From Amylostereum areolatum (lineage: Eukaryota; Basidiomycota; Agaricomycetes; Russulales; Stereaceae): a DNA stretch of 64,000 nt. How positions within the stretch are numbered: the stretch's first letter is position 1; each line of letters opens with the position of its first letter. The position numbers and the translations under genes are program-made. Positions 25,073 through 36,726 of the stretch are shown one piece after another. The notes beneath the pieces were generated by a model. It was not told the DNA's origin, ran no database searches, and saw nothing but the letters and a program-made list of their open reading frames with translations. The DNA is taken from assembly GCA_012932865.1 (NCBI GenBank), contig SAXG01000014.1, forward strand, positions 1 through 64,000, in the 5' to 3' direction.

Positions 25073-27172
25073 ATGGATGGCAAGTTCATCGGACCTATGC
25101 CAGTGGCTGAGTTTGTCGATCGATTCACGACCCCATATCAAGCGCAAACCGAGGAGTCTTTCCGTCTTCAACGCGAACAATCGTGGACTGCCGACATGAG
25201 TCTTGTAAGCCCGTGTTTCCCGTCGCCTGCCATCGCTATCTGACTATGTCAGATGGAAACCCTCAGCAACTCGAAGGAGTTTCCCAACCTCCGTTTTGAC
25301 GACCCCACCACGCTCGACGACGCGACGCAGCAGGACGCCATGGCCCTTCCACACGTCGCGGTCTCCTTTGAGGATGCGGCATCTTCACCTCATGCGCGTC
25401 TCCTACCTAGTCGGGCGACCTGGGACATGATTTTGGAGATGACACCGCCAAACGAAGATCCTTTCAAGGACCCCGCGCCTGATGAAAATACCCCGCGTTC
25501 GCAGTTGTCCTTCCAGCGCGAAACGAATAGGGCCCTCATGCACCGCCGTCGCCTGGCGTATCTTATCTTGGACATGTTCAAGTCTCGTTCAAGAACCTTC
25601 GTCTTCGCGGTCATCGTCTTGAACGACAAAGCACGCCTTATTCGTGCCGACCGAAGCGGGGCTGTCGTCACGGAACTGTTCACCTGGGCCGGGGCACATA
25701 GTCCGCTCGTCGTCTTTCTGCGTAGGTTCAACGCCATGTCTCGAGAAGAGCGTGGATTCGATCCTACGGTAACGCTTCCGTCCCCCAAGGAGATCCGAAT
25801 CGCTCGAGAGGCATTTGCTAAGGAGGACGTCGATGCGGACTACCCGGACTCGATGATGCAGAAGTTTCGCGTCTGCGACGAGGTAACCGGCGTGGAGCAC
25901 GCTTATGTCGCCGGTGGCCCTTCAACTTATGCCCCTAACGTGGTGAGCAGGGGCAGCCAGGGTTATATCGCTGTGGACTTGGACAGCGGACTACTGGTCT
26001 GGATCAAGGATTCGTGGCGGCTCAACCAGTCGTACATTCGCAAGGAGGCCGACGTCTATCGAATGTTCAGGGGGGCCGGCGTTCCGCATGTCGCCTCGAT
26101 GGTTTGCGGAGGGGACGTCGACGATCAGGAGACGCAAGTCCAAGACTTCGTGAAGGCTCCTTGGGCTTGCGAAACGGACGGAATCGGACAGGGTAAGATC
26201 CACCACCGCTTCGTTCTCTCAACCATAGGTCGCCCCCTTGAAAGGTTTTCGTCCACTCGTGAATTAACGACGGCAACTCGCGATGCCATCGAAGGTGCTT
26301 TTCTTTTCCAGCGCTCCCCCGCCATCACTGATCATACGACTGTAGCTCATTCAGCCGTGTTCACCAAGCTGAACATCCTCCACGGTGACATCAGTGGGGA
26401 TAACATCATTATCGCCAAAGACGGCCGTGGGATTCTGATCGACTGGAATCTCTCAATTGACCTCACGCAGGAAACACGCACCACCCTCGCGGTATGCGCT
26501 CCATATTCTGGGCTGCGCTCTCTTCTGACCGTCCATTGGTAATAGGGTACTTGGCAATTTATCTCCGCCGCACTCTTCGAGGGCAAGGGGGGAAAGCCAC
26601 ACAACCTCCAAGACGACCTCGAATCATTCGTTCACGTCTATGTTTACCACATCGTTCGCTACCGTCCAACGGGCGTCGTTCCCCTTCTCCAGCTCATGGA
26701 CTCAGTATACCACCCCTACGTTCCGGGGGAGAATACCTTCCGCAGCAGCAGAGGAAAGCATAGCTTCTTCGGCGGCGGGTCGATCTCGAATACCGAACTG
26801 AAGGGCCATATCAGTGGAAGCTCCCATTGCCTCGTGAAGGAGCTCCGGCGACTTTTCTTCCGTGGCATCTACGCTGGTCCGACCGACGTCGATCCCGAGA
26901 CGCGACCTCCGGCGATCAAGTACCTGGCCACATCTTCCCATATATCGGAGCTTTTCAACATTGCACTTGAAGGTCGGGATTGGGCGAGGGATGATGGTGG
27001 TGAGGATATGCTTGAAGAAGATGAAGACGACGGTTCGGGGAAGGCGACGACGGGGAAGCGGGCGGCTTCAGCAGCTCTGGGACAAGAAAAGTCGCGGTCT
27101 TCGAAGCGTCAATGCAGCGTTTCCTCCAGGGCAAGTCGCTCGAAAGCCAGCAGGTCTCGGAGTCCGTCATGA
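25073..27172 (+). CDS. FunK1 fungal-type protein kinase, K3
   Basis: There are four exons: 25073-25204, 25253-26294, 26346-26491 and 26546-27172, giving 648 residues. It opens MDGKFIGPMPVAEFVDRF. Exon 2 (1042 nt) and exon 3 (146 nt) have exactly the sizes seen in K2, K4, K5 and K6. The ATP-site lysine is in VWIKDSWR and the catalytic loop is ILHGDISGDNI (Asp about 406). The metal-binding motif reads IDWN instead of IDWD: the first, metal-binding Asp is kept but the third position is Asn. The second intron is 51 nt with no in-frame stop, so retention would add 17 residues just before the catalytic loop. The tail ends in a KR..SSKRQ stretch and SRSKASRSRSPS. Its paralogue is K6. Confidence 0.87.
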
Positions 27173-27636
27173 CCTCACTTATCGTTTCCTCCTTTATATA
27201 CCCCTGAACATTTCCCCCGTTACGCATTGATTAGAGCTATGTACTATCAGCGACTGAATTTCTATCATCATCACACCGCTTTTGTATGTTTGACACCATC
27301 TTTCATCATAACGAGGTAGGACCAGTTTCCGCCTTCCGCTAGTAAGTCTGAGTTCGAACCGTGTCGAGCATCGCCCCGACCGTTATTGTCGAGTAGTAGT
27401 GCTAAAAACGACGTTCCAGATGCATCTCGCATTCAGAACACCGTCTAGACGTCGCCTCTCGAGTTCCCAACGAAAGAATCGTCAACGCGTGACGTCACCT
27501 GGGACTGACTGTTCTTACTTCTTAGTCACGTGTTGTAGTTCGAAATGAACTCAAGTCTCAGACGAAACTTAAATACATATTGTTCCCTCCGTTTCCCACC
27601 ATCTTTACTCCCTCGCGCACTAGTTTAACAGTCAGA
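27173..27636. other. Intergenic region K3-K4
   Basis: This is the 3' region of K3 and the promoter of K4. There is no gene. The CACGTG of K4 is the only feature I can name. Confidence 0.5.
27527..27532 (+). promoter_or_regulatory. CACGTG motif upstream of K4
   Basis: CACGTG lies in the context AGTCACGTGTTGTAGTTCGAA, 105-110 bp before the start. The same context precedes K6. Confidence 0.55.
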
Positions 27637-29708
27637 ATGGATCGCAAGTTCATAGGACCTATGTCTACGATCGACTTCATCGACCGATTCACGACTGCAG
27701 GACAGGCGCAGCATGAGGAGCTTTTTTTCATTCCTCACGGATGTTCTTGGACTGCTGACAACGTTGTGAGTTTGTAGTTCTCGTACTCTGCTAGTAATGT
27801 CTGACCACACCAGATGAAAACTTTGGAAGACTCAAACCTATTTACACACCTTCGCTTCGACAGCCCTGCAACGTTTGAAGACGTGGCGGAACAAGATAGC
27901 AACCGTGTTCTTCCCCACGTAGCAGTCTCTTTTTCAGCCGCGTCGTCGATTCCGCATGTGCACGTCAAACCAGATCATGCAACCTGTGATATGATTTTGG
28001 AACTGATACCGTCAAACGAGGATCCGTTTATGGACCCTGCACTCAACGACAACACCCCACGCTCGCAGGCGTCTTTCCAGCGCGAAACGAACAGGGCTCT
28101 GATGCATCGCCGCCGCTTGGCATACCTGATTCTGGACATGTTCAAGTGTCGCACAAGGACCTTCGTGTTTCTCATCCTCATTTTGGAGGACAAGGCTCGC
28201 CTTATTCGCGCCGACCGAAGCGGCGCCGTGGTCACAGAACTATTCACCTGGACCGGAGAGAGCAGTCCGCTCGTCAACTTTTTACGTCGGTTTGACACGA
28301 TGTCCCGAGCGGAGCGGGGCTTCGATCCTACGGTGACTCTTCCGTCTCCAGAGGAAATTCGGATCGCCCGCGATGCGTTTGAGCGGGAAGACATCGACGC
28401 TGACTACCCGGACTTCAGAATGCAGAAGTTCCACGTTCGTGATGACGTGACTGGTGCAGAGCACCTCTACGTCGCTGGAGCTCCCAGGAATTACGCCCCC
28501 AACGTCGCGAGCAGAGGCACTCAAAGTTATATCGCGGTGAACCTCGACTGCGGATCGCTGGTCTGGATCAAGGACACCTGGCGGCTGAACAAGTCCTACG
28601 TTCGAAAAGAGTCGGACGTCTATCGGATGCTTATGGAGGCCGACATACCTCATATCTCTTCGATGGTCTGCGGAGGAGACGTCGAAGACCAGCAAACGCA
28701 AAGCCAAAACTTCGTGAAGGCTACTTGGGCCTGTGAAACTCATGACGTCAGCCATCATACCCACCATCGCATTGTTCTCTTCGCCATTGGACGTCCCCTG
28801 AAGAAATTTACGTCCACTCGTGAACTGACTACCGCTGTTCGAGATACCATCGAAGGTACGTTGCAATTACAACCCTCCATGGCTGTTGCTAACTATCTAT
28901 TTGTAGCTCATTCTGCCGTGTTTACCAAGCTGAACATCCTGCACGGCGATATCAGCGCGGAAAATATACTCATAACTAACGATGGCCATGGAATCCTGAT
29001 CGACTGGGATCTCGCGATTGATCTCACACAGGAAACGCGCTTTGTCCTTACGGTATGTCTCGTCTTCACTTCTGTATTAGCTACGCTCTGACTGCTCGTG
29101 TACGACAGGGCACTTGGCAATTTATTTCCGCCGCACTGCTGGAAGGCGAGGGTAACAAGCCACACCAACTTCAAGATGACCTCGAGTCTTTCGTCCACGT
29201 CTTTGTTTATCACATCGCCCGCTATCGTCCTAACGGTGTACGATTCCTTCTCCACCGCCTTGATTCGGTATACCGTTCATATGCACCTGGAAAACCGACC
29301 GCGTACAGCACCGACGGAAAGTTTAGCTTCTTCGGCGGGGTGTCTATCCCCAACGCCGAACTGAGCGGCCATATTTGTGAGAGCGCGCTTCGCCTCGTGA
29401 GGGAGCTCCGGCGGCTTTTCTTCCGTGGCATCTACGCCGACGACACCGACATTGATCCAGAGATGCGAGCACCAGCGGCCGAGAAACTAACGACGGCGTC
29501 TCATATCCTGGAACTTTTCGACACGGCGCTCGAAGGCCGGGATTGGACGACTGAAGATGGAAGCCATGACGTGCTTGAGGAGGATGACGAAGAAGATTCA
29601 GGGAGGGCGAGGTCAGTAAAGCGGGGGGCATCGGCACCTTGGGGCCAAGTAAAGTTGCGGTCGAAGCGCCAATGTACGACATCCTCGACTAAGTCAAGTC
29701 GCGCGTGA
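27637..29708 (+). CDS. FunK1 fungal-type protein kinase, K4
   Basis: There are four exons: 27637-27765, 27814-28855, 28907-29052 and 29109-29708, giving 638 residues. The start is MDRKFIGPMSTIDFIDRF. It carries the shared block ARLIRADRSGAVVTELF, VWIKDTWRLNKSYVRKE, the catalytic loop ILHGDISAENIL, IDWDLAIDL, and GTWQFISAALLEG with DLESFVHVFVYHIARYRP. The second intron is 51 nt without an in-frame stop. The C-tail is shorter than in its neighbours and ends in a basic Ser/Thr/Lys stretch (TKSSRA). It shares HATCDMI.ELIPSNEDPF with K7, its partner in the block duplication. The gene converges on psiB, only 139 bp away. Confidence 0.87.
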
Positions 29709-30308
29709 AGTTCGTCACGACTTTGCCTGCCATTGTCTCCGACTTGATCTATCTATGGACTTCTCTATTGTACTCCTTACTTAGATTTGTGCATCTGAAG
29801 TTCGTGATTGCTTTGAATTAAGTATCAGAAGTAAGAACATAGTTCATTCAACCCGGCCCCAGCCTCCCGAGTTTTTTAAGATGTCGTTGCTTCTTTCCGT
29901 CGGGCTCTTCCCGCGGGCCCCCAAACTCTTCGTCGTGCCATGTTCGGCTGGTGTTTACCTTGCGCTTGTTATCTGGAATATCGGCCTCGATGATTGTTTG
30001 AGGGACAGGTGGTGAATAGCGTAATTGATCTATACTTGAGCTGCCATCGTCGTCTTTCCAGTCCTCGTCGGCTAGGGCTCTCTGGGAAAACCCCCCTTGC
30101 AAATCACACCTAATCAGTGCAAACTTAGCAGATTAGCAGTTTGGTGGCTTTAGAGAACCCCCCGCTAATTAGCACTCAGTTAGCACCAAATTTGCGCAAC
30201 AGCTGGGCAAAATGTTGCTCACAGTCTGCTCACTGCAGCTCAGAACCGTTCACTACAGCCAGGCACTAGCCCCGCTCCTCGGTACTATTCAGCTTTGCTA
30301 CGCCGGAA

Positions 30309-31777
30309 TCCTTTAATACAAAGAGAGACGCGGTGGAGCGCTGCGTCACGTCACGACACAAACCGCGAGACAAGTGAGCTTTCTGATTGGTTGTGGGACA
30401 ACAGCCACGTCATCGTAACGCGACACGTGACAGGTCGCGTTGACAAATGCACGTGGCTGCTTGCGTCATCCTAGGCTTGCGCGTCGGCCGGGTCGCCGCG
30501 TCGCTCTTCGTCTTGACCTCCACCACGTACTTGGCCACCGTCATACCTTCCCACTCTCTATGGCACCTCTACGCACCGCCGTTAGCGTCAAAGTAGCCTC
30601 CATGGCACAGCCCTACTTATACCTTTTACTTTGTATATCAGAAAACAAATTCAAATCAATTTTCCTCCAAAGCAATGTTTGTGCAGCAACACGGACGTGT
30701 TTTGTCGCTTCGGTCACGATGACCGCGTCGCTCCCACCCCCCCTGATTGGATTTATTTATATATCTAGAGATTTTTCGGGAAATTTCCTCGGTGCTCGGA
30801 TGAGGCGTGGTGGTCCCGAGCTCGAGTGATGTACGACACGACACGACCCGACACGACACAGTACAGCACACCCTGTCATCTGCATCCAGTGCATCTCGGT
30901 GCATTCATCTGGATCATGTGCGCATTTTCTTTCTCTCTTGCGAGACGAACTGACATGTACTATTTGTGCAGAAGAATCTATGCGAGTTGGGGGTGACATT
31001 GGCTGGCCATTGGGATGGTGCACCGAGCAGGAACGCAGGTCCACTGATTCCGTCCAAGATGCAGCCCCCAGAAACAGTGCCCATTCAACCTCCTCGCAAG
31101 CGAACGAGAACACGGCCGTCCAGGTATGACTGACCTTAACAAACTGATCAATGTCCTTGCTTACTATATTGTTGTCTACAGCTTTCCTCGGCTGACGCCA
31201 TTGGCCACCGCCGGTCTTGAGTGCGAGCACAACGACATCCTCAGGATCCTGAAGGTCCGCAACAGCATTGTATTGTGTCGTCCACGTCCGAATCAACGAC
31301 AGGCGACACGATAATGCAAGAACCCAACCAACCAGCAAGCCTCGAACGGAGCTTTCATAGATGGTACGTGCATACAGTATCAATCAATGTGATAGTAAAG
31401 GCTTTACTGATCCTTTTGTTATCCATATCACAGGTGATATGTCCTCATCGACATTGCATATTCGCAGGCCTACTCGGCCCTCAGCGACTTGCTTCCTACG
31501 CCCCCAAGGACTCCAGCTCTGAACCCTCAAGGAACAGAACAACCCCACTCTGCTATCGAAATGGCAGATTGCCAAGAGAGCCCGACACGAGCGAGAGCAT
31601 TTGGGACCGTCACAAACCCCTCTAGGCATCCCGGCTACAGTTTTCCTACTATCGGACTGCGAGTTGAATCTTCTACACTTCATGCTTAGTACTTAGTTAT
31701 GCTTATTTGTTGCTTATTTGAATACAATCACCACAGCCTTGCTACTTGAATGAGTGCAATGCATGGGTCTATGCTAG
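30309..31777 (+). mobile_element. Non-autonomous Helitron, copy 1
   Basis: The 5' end is TC (30309-30310) and the 3' end CTAG (31774-31777). It is inserted exactly between A (30308) and T (31778), the canonical Helitron target. The length is 1469 bp. The second TIR copy shows the uninterrupted A|T site at 34215/34216, proving the ends. No Rep/helicase is encoded. On the plus strand there are intron-like stretches (for example GT at 31124 to AG at about 31182, and 31362 to 31433), suggesting captured gene fragments of unknown origin. A second copy with apparently one indel lies at 39092-40559. Confidence 0.88.
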
Positions 31778-32475
31778 TGTTATATATATGAATCACGATA
31801 TGCATTGCAAACTATGACTACAACATGCAGTGGGTGCTGGTGCGAAAGTGAGAAAGTGTAGGTTCTTCTATCCCCAATGCTAGCCACGCGCGAGATCTCC
31901 ACATCGTGACATGAAACACACGGATGCCGGATGTCGTCCGTGGGGAGGAATGGTCTTGTGAGGGCATTCCGCGTGTGTAGAGATGGCGAACGGTGATAAC
32001 GGAAACCGCTGAACTTGAAGGTGACAACAAGGTCATCACTGCACTTGAGTTGACAGTGGCAGGCGCAGCAGTCTTCTGTAAACTGAATGCTACGTCATTA
32101 GCACAGCACCAGACATACTAAGCGTATGGACAAGGGATTGGGGAAAGAATGAAGCGACACGTACCTCGGTAGGACTCCGCGGCATGTCGATGTCAACAGC
32201 GGCGGCCATTTGAGCCTCGACCAACCACCCGACCACTACTCTCCTTCACAATGCCCATAGGATTTTCTCCGGAAGGGCGCAATGATGAAATGGTGTGTAT
32301 ATGATGAGGGTTACTGGCGTTGAAGAAAAGACGGAGGGGGTGTCGAGTGACGCGACGCGGCGGCAGCGATGATGGTGGTGAGAAACAAAAGAAATGCTAA
32401 GTCGAAAGTTCCCTGTGCGCGCTGGCAAGGGCTTCTAAGGCACGTGGTGTTCTTAATAGACTCAACGTCCGACAC

Positions 32476-32626
32476 GACCGTGAGAATGTGCTGAAGGCTG
32501 TCGAAGAGCCTCTGCAGACCGTGAGAACGTACTGAAGGCTTTCGAAGAGCCTCGGAAGAGGGCTCGCAGACCGTGAGAACGTCCTGAAAGCTGTTGAGGA
32601 GACCGTGTGAACGTCGTGAAACACTT
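32476..32626. repeat. Tandem units inside TIR element copy 1
   Basis: Four imperfect units begin GACCGTGAGAA or GACCGTGTGAA at 32476, 32517, 32569 and 32601, with spacings 41, 52 and 32 bp. Each contains a CTGAAGGCT-like core. The same array, inverted, is at about 33367-33517 in copy 2. Subterminal repeats of this kind often bind transposase; that role is inferred. Confidence 0.6.
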
Positions 32627-33286
32627 CTAGCGACGGTTTGCATGCATTAGAGAACCCCCTGCTATATAGCAGGCGTTTGCACGAGATTTGCAGAGTGGGG
32701 TTTTCCTGATGCCTGTGTCGAATAGATGAAGAATGGCGTCTGACGTCTTCAAAGACTCCTTGGCCGCGTTTCTCCGCTCGACACCAACGTCGTCAAGGTC
32801 CTTGTAGTAGGCGACTGAGAAAAGTAAACGGACCGCTTCGACAAGCGCGGCGCAGCTGGGATGAATGTCCTTTATTTCGGCAGCGTCAAGTTTGTAGCGC
32901 GTCTGGAAATAGTCCGCCTTTCCGCGACCCCCGAGGATGATGTTGCCATCAAGCGCGTGGTCATCGTAAACACGTTGCAGCTTGTAGACCAGTGAGGACA
33001 GACTGTAGTTTGATGGGCGATAGCGAAAGAGGTTGAAGACAGTAACGTGAAGGAAGGATTCCAAATCGTCGCAGTAAAGATGCGGTGTCGTTCCACAGCT
33101 TTGTGCAAGCTTCCTTGAACAAAATTGCCACACTCCCTGCAGAAATTTATGAGCAGGCTATAACCGACCCTGGATAGGGAAAACGTACTGATCGAATTCC
33201 AAAGCGCGCCGCCACAAGCGATGGTTCAGAAACGTCTCGTGAGAGATCCCAGTCGATAAGTATTCCTCGGCCATCTTTGTCCATCA

Positions 33287-34440
33287 GGAAAACCCCACTC
33301 TGCAAATCTCGTGCAAACGCCTGCTATATAGCAGGGGGTTCTCTAATGCATGCAAACCGTCGCTAGAAGTGTTTCACGACGTTCACACGGTCTCCTCAAC
33401 AGCTTTCAGGACGTTCTCACGGTCTGCGAGCCCTCTTCCGAGGCTCTTCGAAAGCCTTCAGTACGTTCTCACGGTCTGCAGAGGCTCTTCGACAGCCTTC
33501 AGCACATTCTCACGGTCGTGTCGGACGTTGAGTCTATTAAGAACACCACGTGCCTTAGAAGCCCTTGCCAGCGCGCACAGGGAACTTTCGACTTAGCATT
33601 TCTTTTGTTTCTCACCACCATCATCGCTGCCGCCGCGTCGCGTCACTCGACACCCCCTCCGTCTTTTCTTCAACGCCAGTAACCCTCATCATATACACAC
33701 CATTTCATCATTGCGCCCTTCCGGAGAAAATCCTATGGGCATTGTGAAGGAGAGTAGTGGTCGGGTGGTTGGTCGAGGCTCAAATGGCCGCCGCTGTTGA
33801 CATCGACATGCCGCGGAGTCCTACCGAGGTACGTGTCGCTTCATTCTTTCCCCAATCCCTTGTCCATACGCTTAGTATGTCTGGTGCTGTGCTAATGACG
33901 TAGCATTCAGTTTACAGAAGACTGCTGCGCCTGCCACTGTCAACTCAAGTGCAGTGATGACCTTGTTGTCACCTTCAAGTTCAGCGGTTTCCGTTATCAC
34001 CGTTCGCCATCTCTACACACGCGGAATGCCCTCACAAGACCATTCCTCCCCACGGACGACATCCGGCATCCGTGTGTTTCATGTCACGATGTGGAGATCT
34101 CGCGCGTGGCTAGCATTGGGGATAGAAGAACCTACACTTTCTCACTTTCGCACCAGCACCCACTGCATGTTGTAGTCATAGTTTGCAATGCATATTGTGA
34201 TTCATATATATAACATTCCGGCGTAGCAAAGCTGAATAGTACCGAGGAGCGGGGCTAGTGCCTGGCTGTAGTGAACGGTTCTGAGCTGCAGTGAGCAGAC
34301 TGTGAGCAACATTTTGCCCAGCTGTTGCGCAAATTTGGTGCTAACTGAGTGCTAATTAGCGGGGGGTTCTCTAAAGCCACCAAACTGCTAATCTGCTAAG
34401 TTTGCACTGATTAGGTGTGATTTGCAAGGGGGGTTTTCCC
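33287..34440. mobile_element. TIR transposon (non-autonomous), copy 2, inverted
   Basis: This 1154-bp copy of the element at 30084-32706 lies in opposite orientation and lacks the Helitron. Its internal translations are identical to those of copy 1 where compared, so the copies are nearly identical and the insertions recent. It interrupts the catalytic-loop exon of kinase psiB. The two copies form arms of a large inverted repeat separated by a 580-bp kinase fragment. Confidence 0.82.
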
Positions 34441-36175
34441 AGAGTCGATGAGCATGTTTGCGGGACTGACATCCCTATGAAGAATAAACAGTAGTGTGTA
34501 TACCATCGAGTGTGCTAGACAAAAACATAACATAACGTGAGCAGGAGTCCGCGAGCCTCAATGGACATGGACGCGAATAAAAAACGCACCATAGATACAA
34601 TCGCGTACAACTTGACATAGCTGTTTGATCGACTTGAATGCACTGATAGGACGACCTACGGTATCGAGGACGATGCGGTAGTGAACAAGCTTGTATATGT
34701 CCTTCGATGTCCTGCACGCCCAGTCTGCCGAGACGAAATCCTGTGACTGCGTAACTTGGCCCGGCACGTCTCCAGCATACAGTTTACGCGCTGTGTGGGG
34801 AATGTTCTTTTCCTTGAGCTTCTTGTACACCGTCTCTTCTTTGGGAAATGAGGGATGGTCGATGCGCCAAGAGTCCTTCAGCCAGACCACAGTGCCGCTC
34901 TTCAGGTCGTACCCAACGTACCCGGTCGTGCCTCGACCGAACATGGAGCGACTCCAGGTCTGCGGCCTCCCGATGATGATACCGTACGATGTCTTGGTGT
35001 CCTCGTCGTACATGAAGACCTTGTTCAGCAGCTCGTCCTGTGAGACAGCGCAGGGCTCCATTTCCTGAAAAGCCGCGCGGGCTTTGGCGACCTCTTCGGT
35101 AGTCGGATTGCAACACACCGTCATGTCGTATCCTCGTTCCTGAGGAGTCATATGATCGAAGCGCCAGAGGAACTCTGCGAGAAAGGGCGTTTCTCTCCAG
35201 TTGAAGGCCTCGGTAACGATGACCCCAGTACGATCCCAACGAAGGATCCGCGCCTCGTCCTTCATAATCAGGACCGAAAAGAAAAATACGCGATTTTGCG
35301 AGGCGAAAATGGCGGCGGCGTACTCGGCCATCTGACCACGAGTGTGAACGCCGGATTTGCTTTGATGCTCCCACATGAAAGTCTTCCGCTCCTCCGAGCC
35401 CATCTTTTCGGAAGGGTCGACGAAGCCATCCTGGGACCGTGGCTTGAGCTCCTTCCAAATTTCCGTCCACGACCACAGGTCGGCCCACACAGGCAAGATA
35501 TCCTTGAGAGCTTGTCCCTCGAGTGGAGTCGGGGCCGGAGTTCCCTTCAGCTTTGCGGTCCGCGCTGGCTGTGTGCGTGTGGGCAACTTTTTTCCGGCGT
35601 CACTTGTAGTAGAGTTGTTGGCGTGGTCTTCCATAAGCTTCCGATACGCTTTGAGGAATTCGAGGTCAATCCCTCGAATGTCGGATCGACGGTCGATATT
35701 GTCGAACGGAGAGTGCGCAACTGTTGCGTTGAATAGCAGCATGTTCGGACAGACCTTGCCCTTTTCAGCGGCGTAGATTTGGACGAAAGTCAGACACATG
35801 ACATTACAAGAAAGGTTGTCCACGAACGAGGATGTCTTCGTCTCCATATACTTCCTCGTCGTCGGATGGTTTTGCTGAGAGCGTCGCGGTGGCCGGACGC
35901 GGGGGAAATTGGTAGGAAGTGAAATGTTTCAAGAAGAGCTTCGGGGCATGGCACCAATAAACCGAAGATACGCCTCATCGGAGTTTCGCTTGTAACGAGT
36001 AGCTGCGGGCTCTCCTTCTTGGGTTGAAGCAAATCTGTCGGTTCCAGACGCTTTGTATTGAATCGGAGTCGTCTGCAAGCCAGGATAATGAGGGAGAGCT
36101 GGAGGATGCGGGCTAGGAGTGCGCGGCGGTTGGAAAGGTAAAGGAGTGTTCTTCTCAGGATCCGAGGTTTCAGTG

Positions 36176-36210
36176 TCGCTGAGGTCGCTGAGGTCGCTGA
36201 GGTCGGAGAG
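36176..36210 (-). repeat. 9-bp coding microsatellite in psiB
   Basis: Repeats of a 9-bp unit (GCTGAGGTC on the plus strand) encode Ser-Asp-Leu triplets (DLSDLSDLSDLSD). K1 has only two such triplets at the same place, so the array has expanded in psiB. Confidence 0.7.
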
Positions 36211-36336
36211 ATCACCGTCCAAGTGGGTAAAAAGAGAGGGCATAGGGGAACGTCGTCCGGTTGAGGGAGATGAACAGGAAAGAACTTGTCTTTGCACAGA
36301 AATGCATCATTTGTTTAATATCGACCACGCTAAGCG

Positions 36337-36342
36337 CACGTG
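36337..36342 (-). promoter_or_regulatory. CACGTG motif upstream of psiB
   Basis: CACGTG lies 94 bp before the psiB start. It is conserved in position with the K1 motif. Confidence 0.5.
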
Positions 36343-36720
36343 CATCATTGTCCTCCTTTTTCCAGAGCGAGGGGCCGCCGGGGTTTCAAACAACATTGTG
36401 GAGCCTATCGGTCGCGGCGGCGGCGATATCCTATTGTCCTCTTCGTGGCTGTAAGCAAATCGGGATAATAGTTTCCAAGTGCCAGTCGGAGCATCGGATC
36501 CGTAAAGCTTGCGCCGTAAAACGAAAAGTTACGAACCGCGAAGGGCGACAGTAGAGTCGACCGGACTCGTAGTTTGTGAGCATAACATCCCATTGAAACC
36601 ATGACCGTCAAATAAGACATTGACCGTTGTGGAACTTTCGAATGGGAGGTGGTATTGAAGTCAAGATGGAACGCTGATCGCTGTGGCTCAGGGCACAAAG
36701 GAAAATCCCTCGTTTGTCAT

Positions 36721-36726
36721 CACGTG
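36721..36726 (+). promoter_or_regulatory. CACGTG motif upstream of K5
   Basis: CACGTG lies in the context ATCACGTGATG, 128 bp before the start, as in K2. Confidence 0.55.

Larger units (their letters stand above)
19232..29708. repeat. Kinase block 1 (K1, K2, K3, K4)
   Basis: This is the first copy of a four-gene kinase block: one minus-strand kinase followed by three plus-strand kinases. Each gene has its closest relative in the same order in block 2 (29848-45344). It is 10477 bp long and contains no transposon that I can see. Confidence 0.8.
30084..32706. mobile_element. TIR transposon (non-autonomous), copy 1, with nested Helitron
   Basis: The termini are inverted: GGGAAAACCCC...TTGCAAATC on the left and, read on the other strand, GGAAAACCCCACTCTGCAAATC on the right. 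The length is 2623 bp, of which 1469 bp is the nested Helitron. The rest (1154 bp) is matched, inverted, by copy 2. No transposase is encoded; the frames inside are short and unconserved. Four short tandem units starting GACCGTGAGAA lie at 32476-32626. The superfamily is uncertain. A hAT-like element is possible from end structure, but I cannot find a clean 8-bp target duplication. It splits the last exon of kinase psiB. Confidence 0.8.
29848..36243 (-). pseudogene. Wrecked FunK1 kinase, psiB (paralogue of K1)
   Basis: This minus-strand K1 paralogue (start at 36243, MPSLFTHLDGDLSDL) is broken in at least four ways. A one-base deletion at about 35945-35950 shifts the frame after RFIGAMP. The AG of the first splice acceptor has become AA. 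A TIR element sits in the catalytic exon right after the N-M-L-I-D-S codons (33287-34440). A second element splits the last exon (30084-32706). Remaining coding pieces are 34600-35830 (WSWTEIWKELKP to CIYG), 34440-34515, 33137-33286 with 32707-33136 (DLESFLHVTVFNLFRYRP), and the C-tail 29848-30083 (DWKDDDGSSSIDQLRYS). Amino-acid identity to K1 stays high, so the damage looks recent. It cannot make an active kinase. Confidence 0.88.

Noticed and set aside
30757..31383. 208-residue minus-strand frame inside the Helitron (also 39485-40111)
   Set aside because: It has no recognisable domain, and the opposite strand shows intron-like signals. It is identical in both copies only because the element is young.
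30074..32716. 8-bp target-site duplication to assign the TIR element to hAT
   Set aside because: Flanking octamers share at most 5 of 8 bases at either insertion, so no superfamily is claimed.
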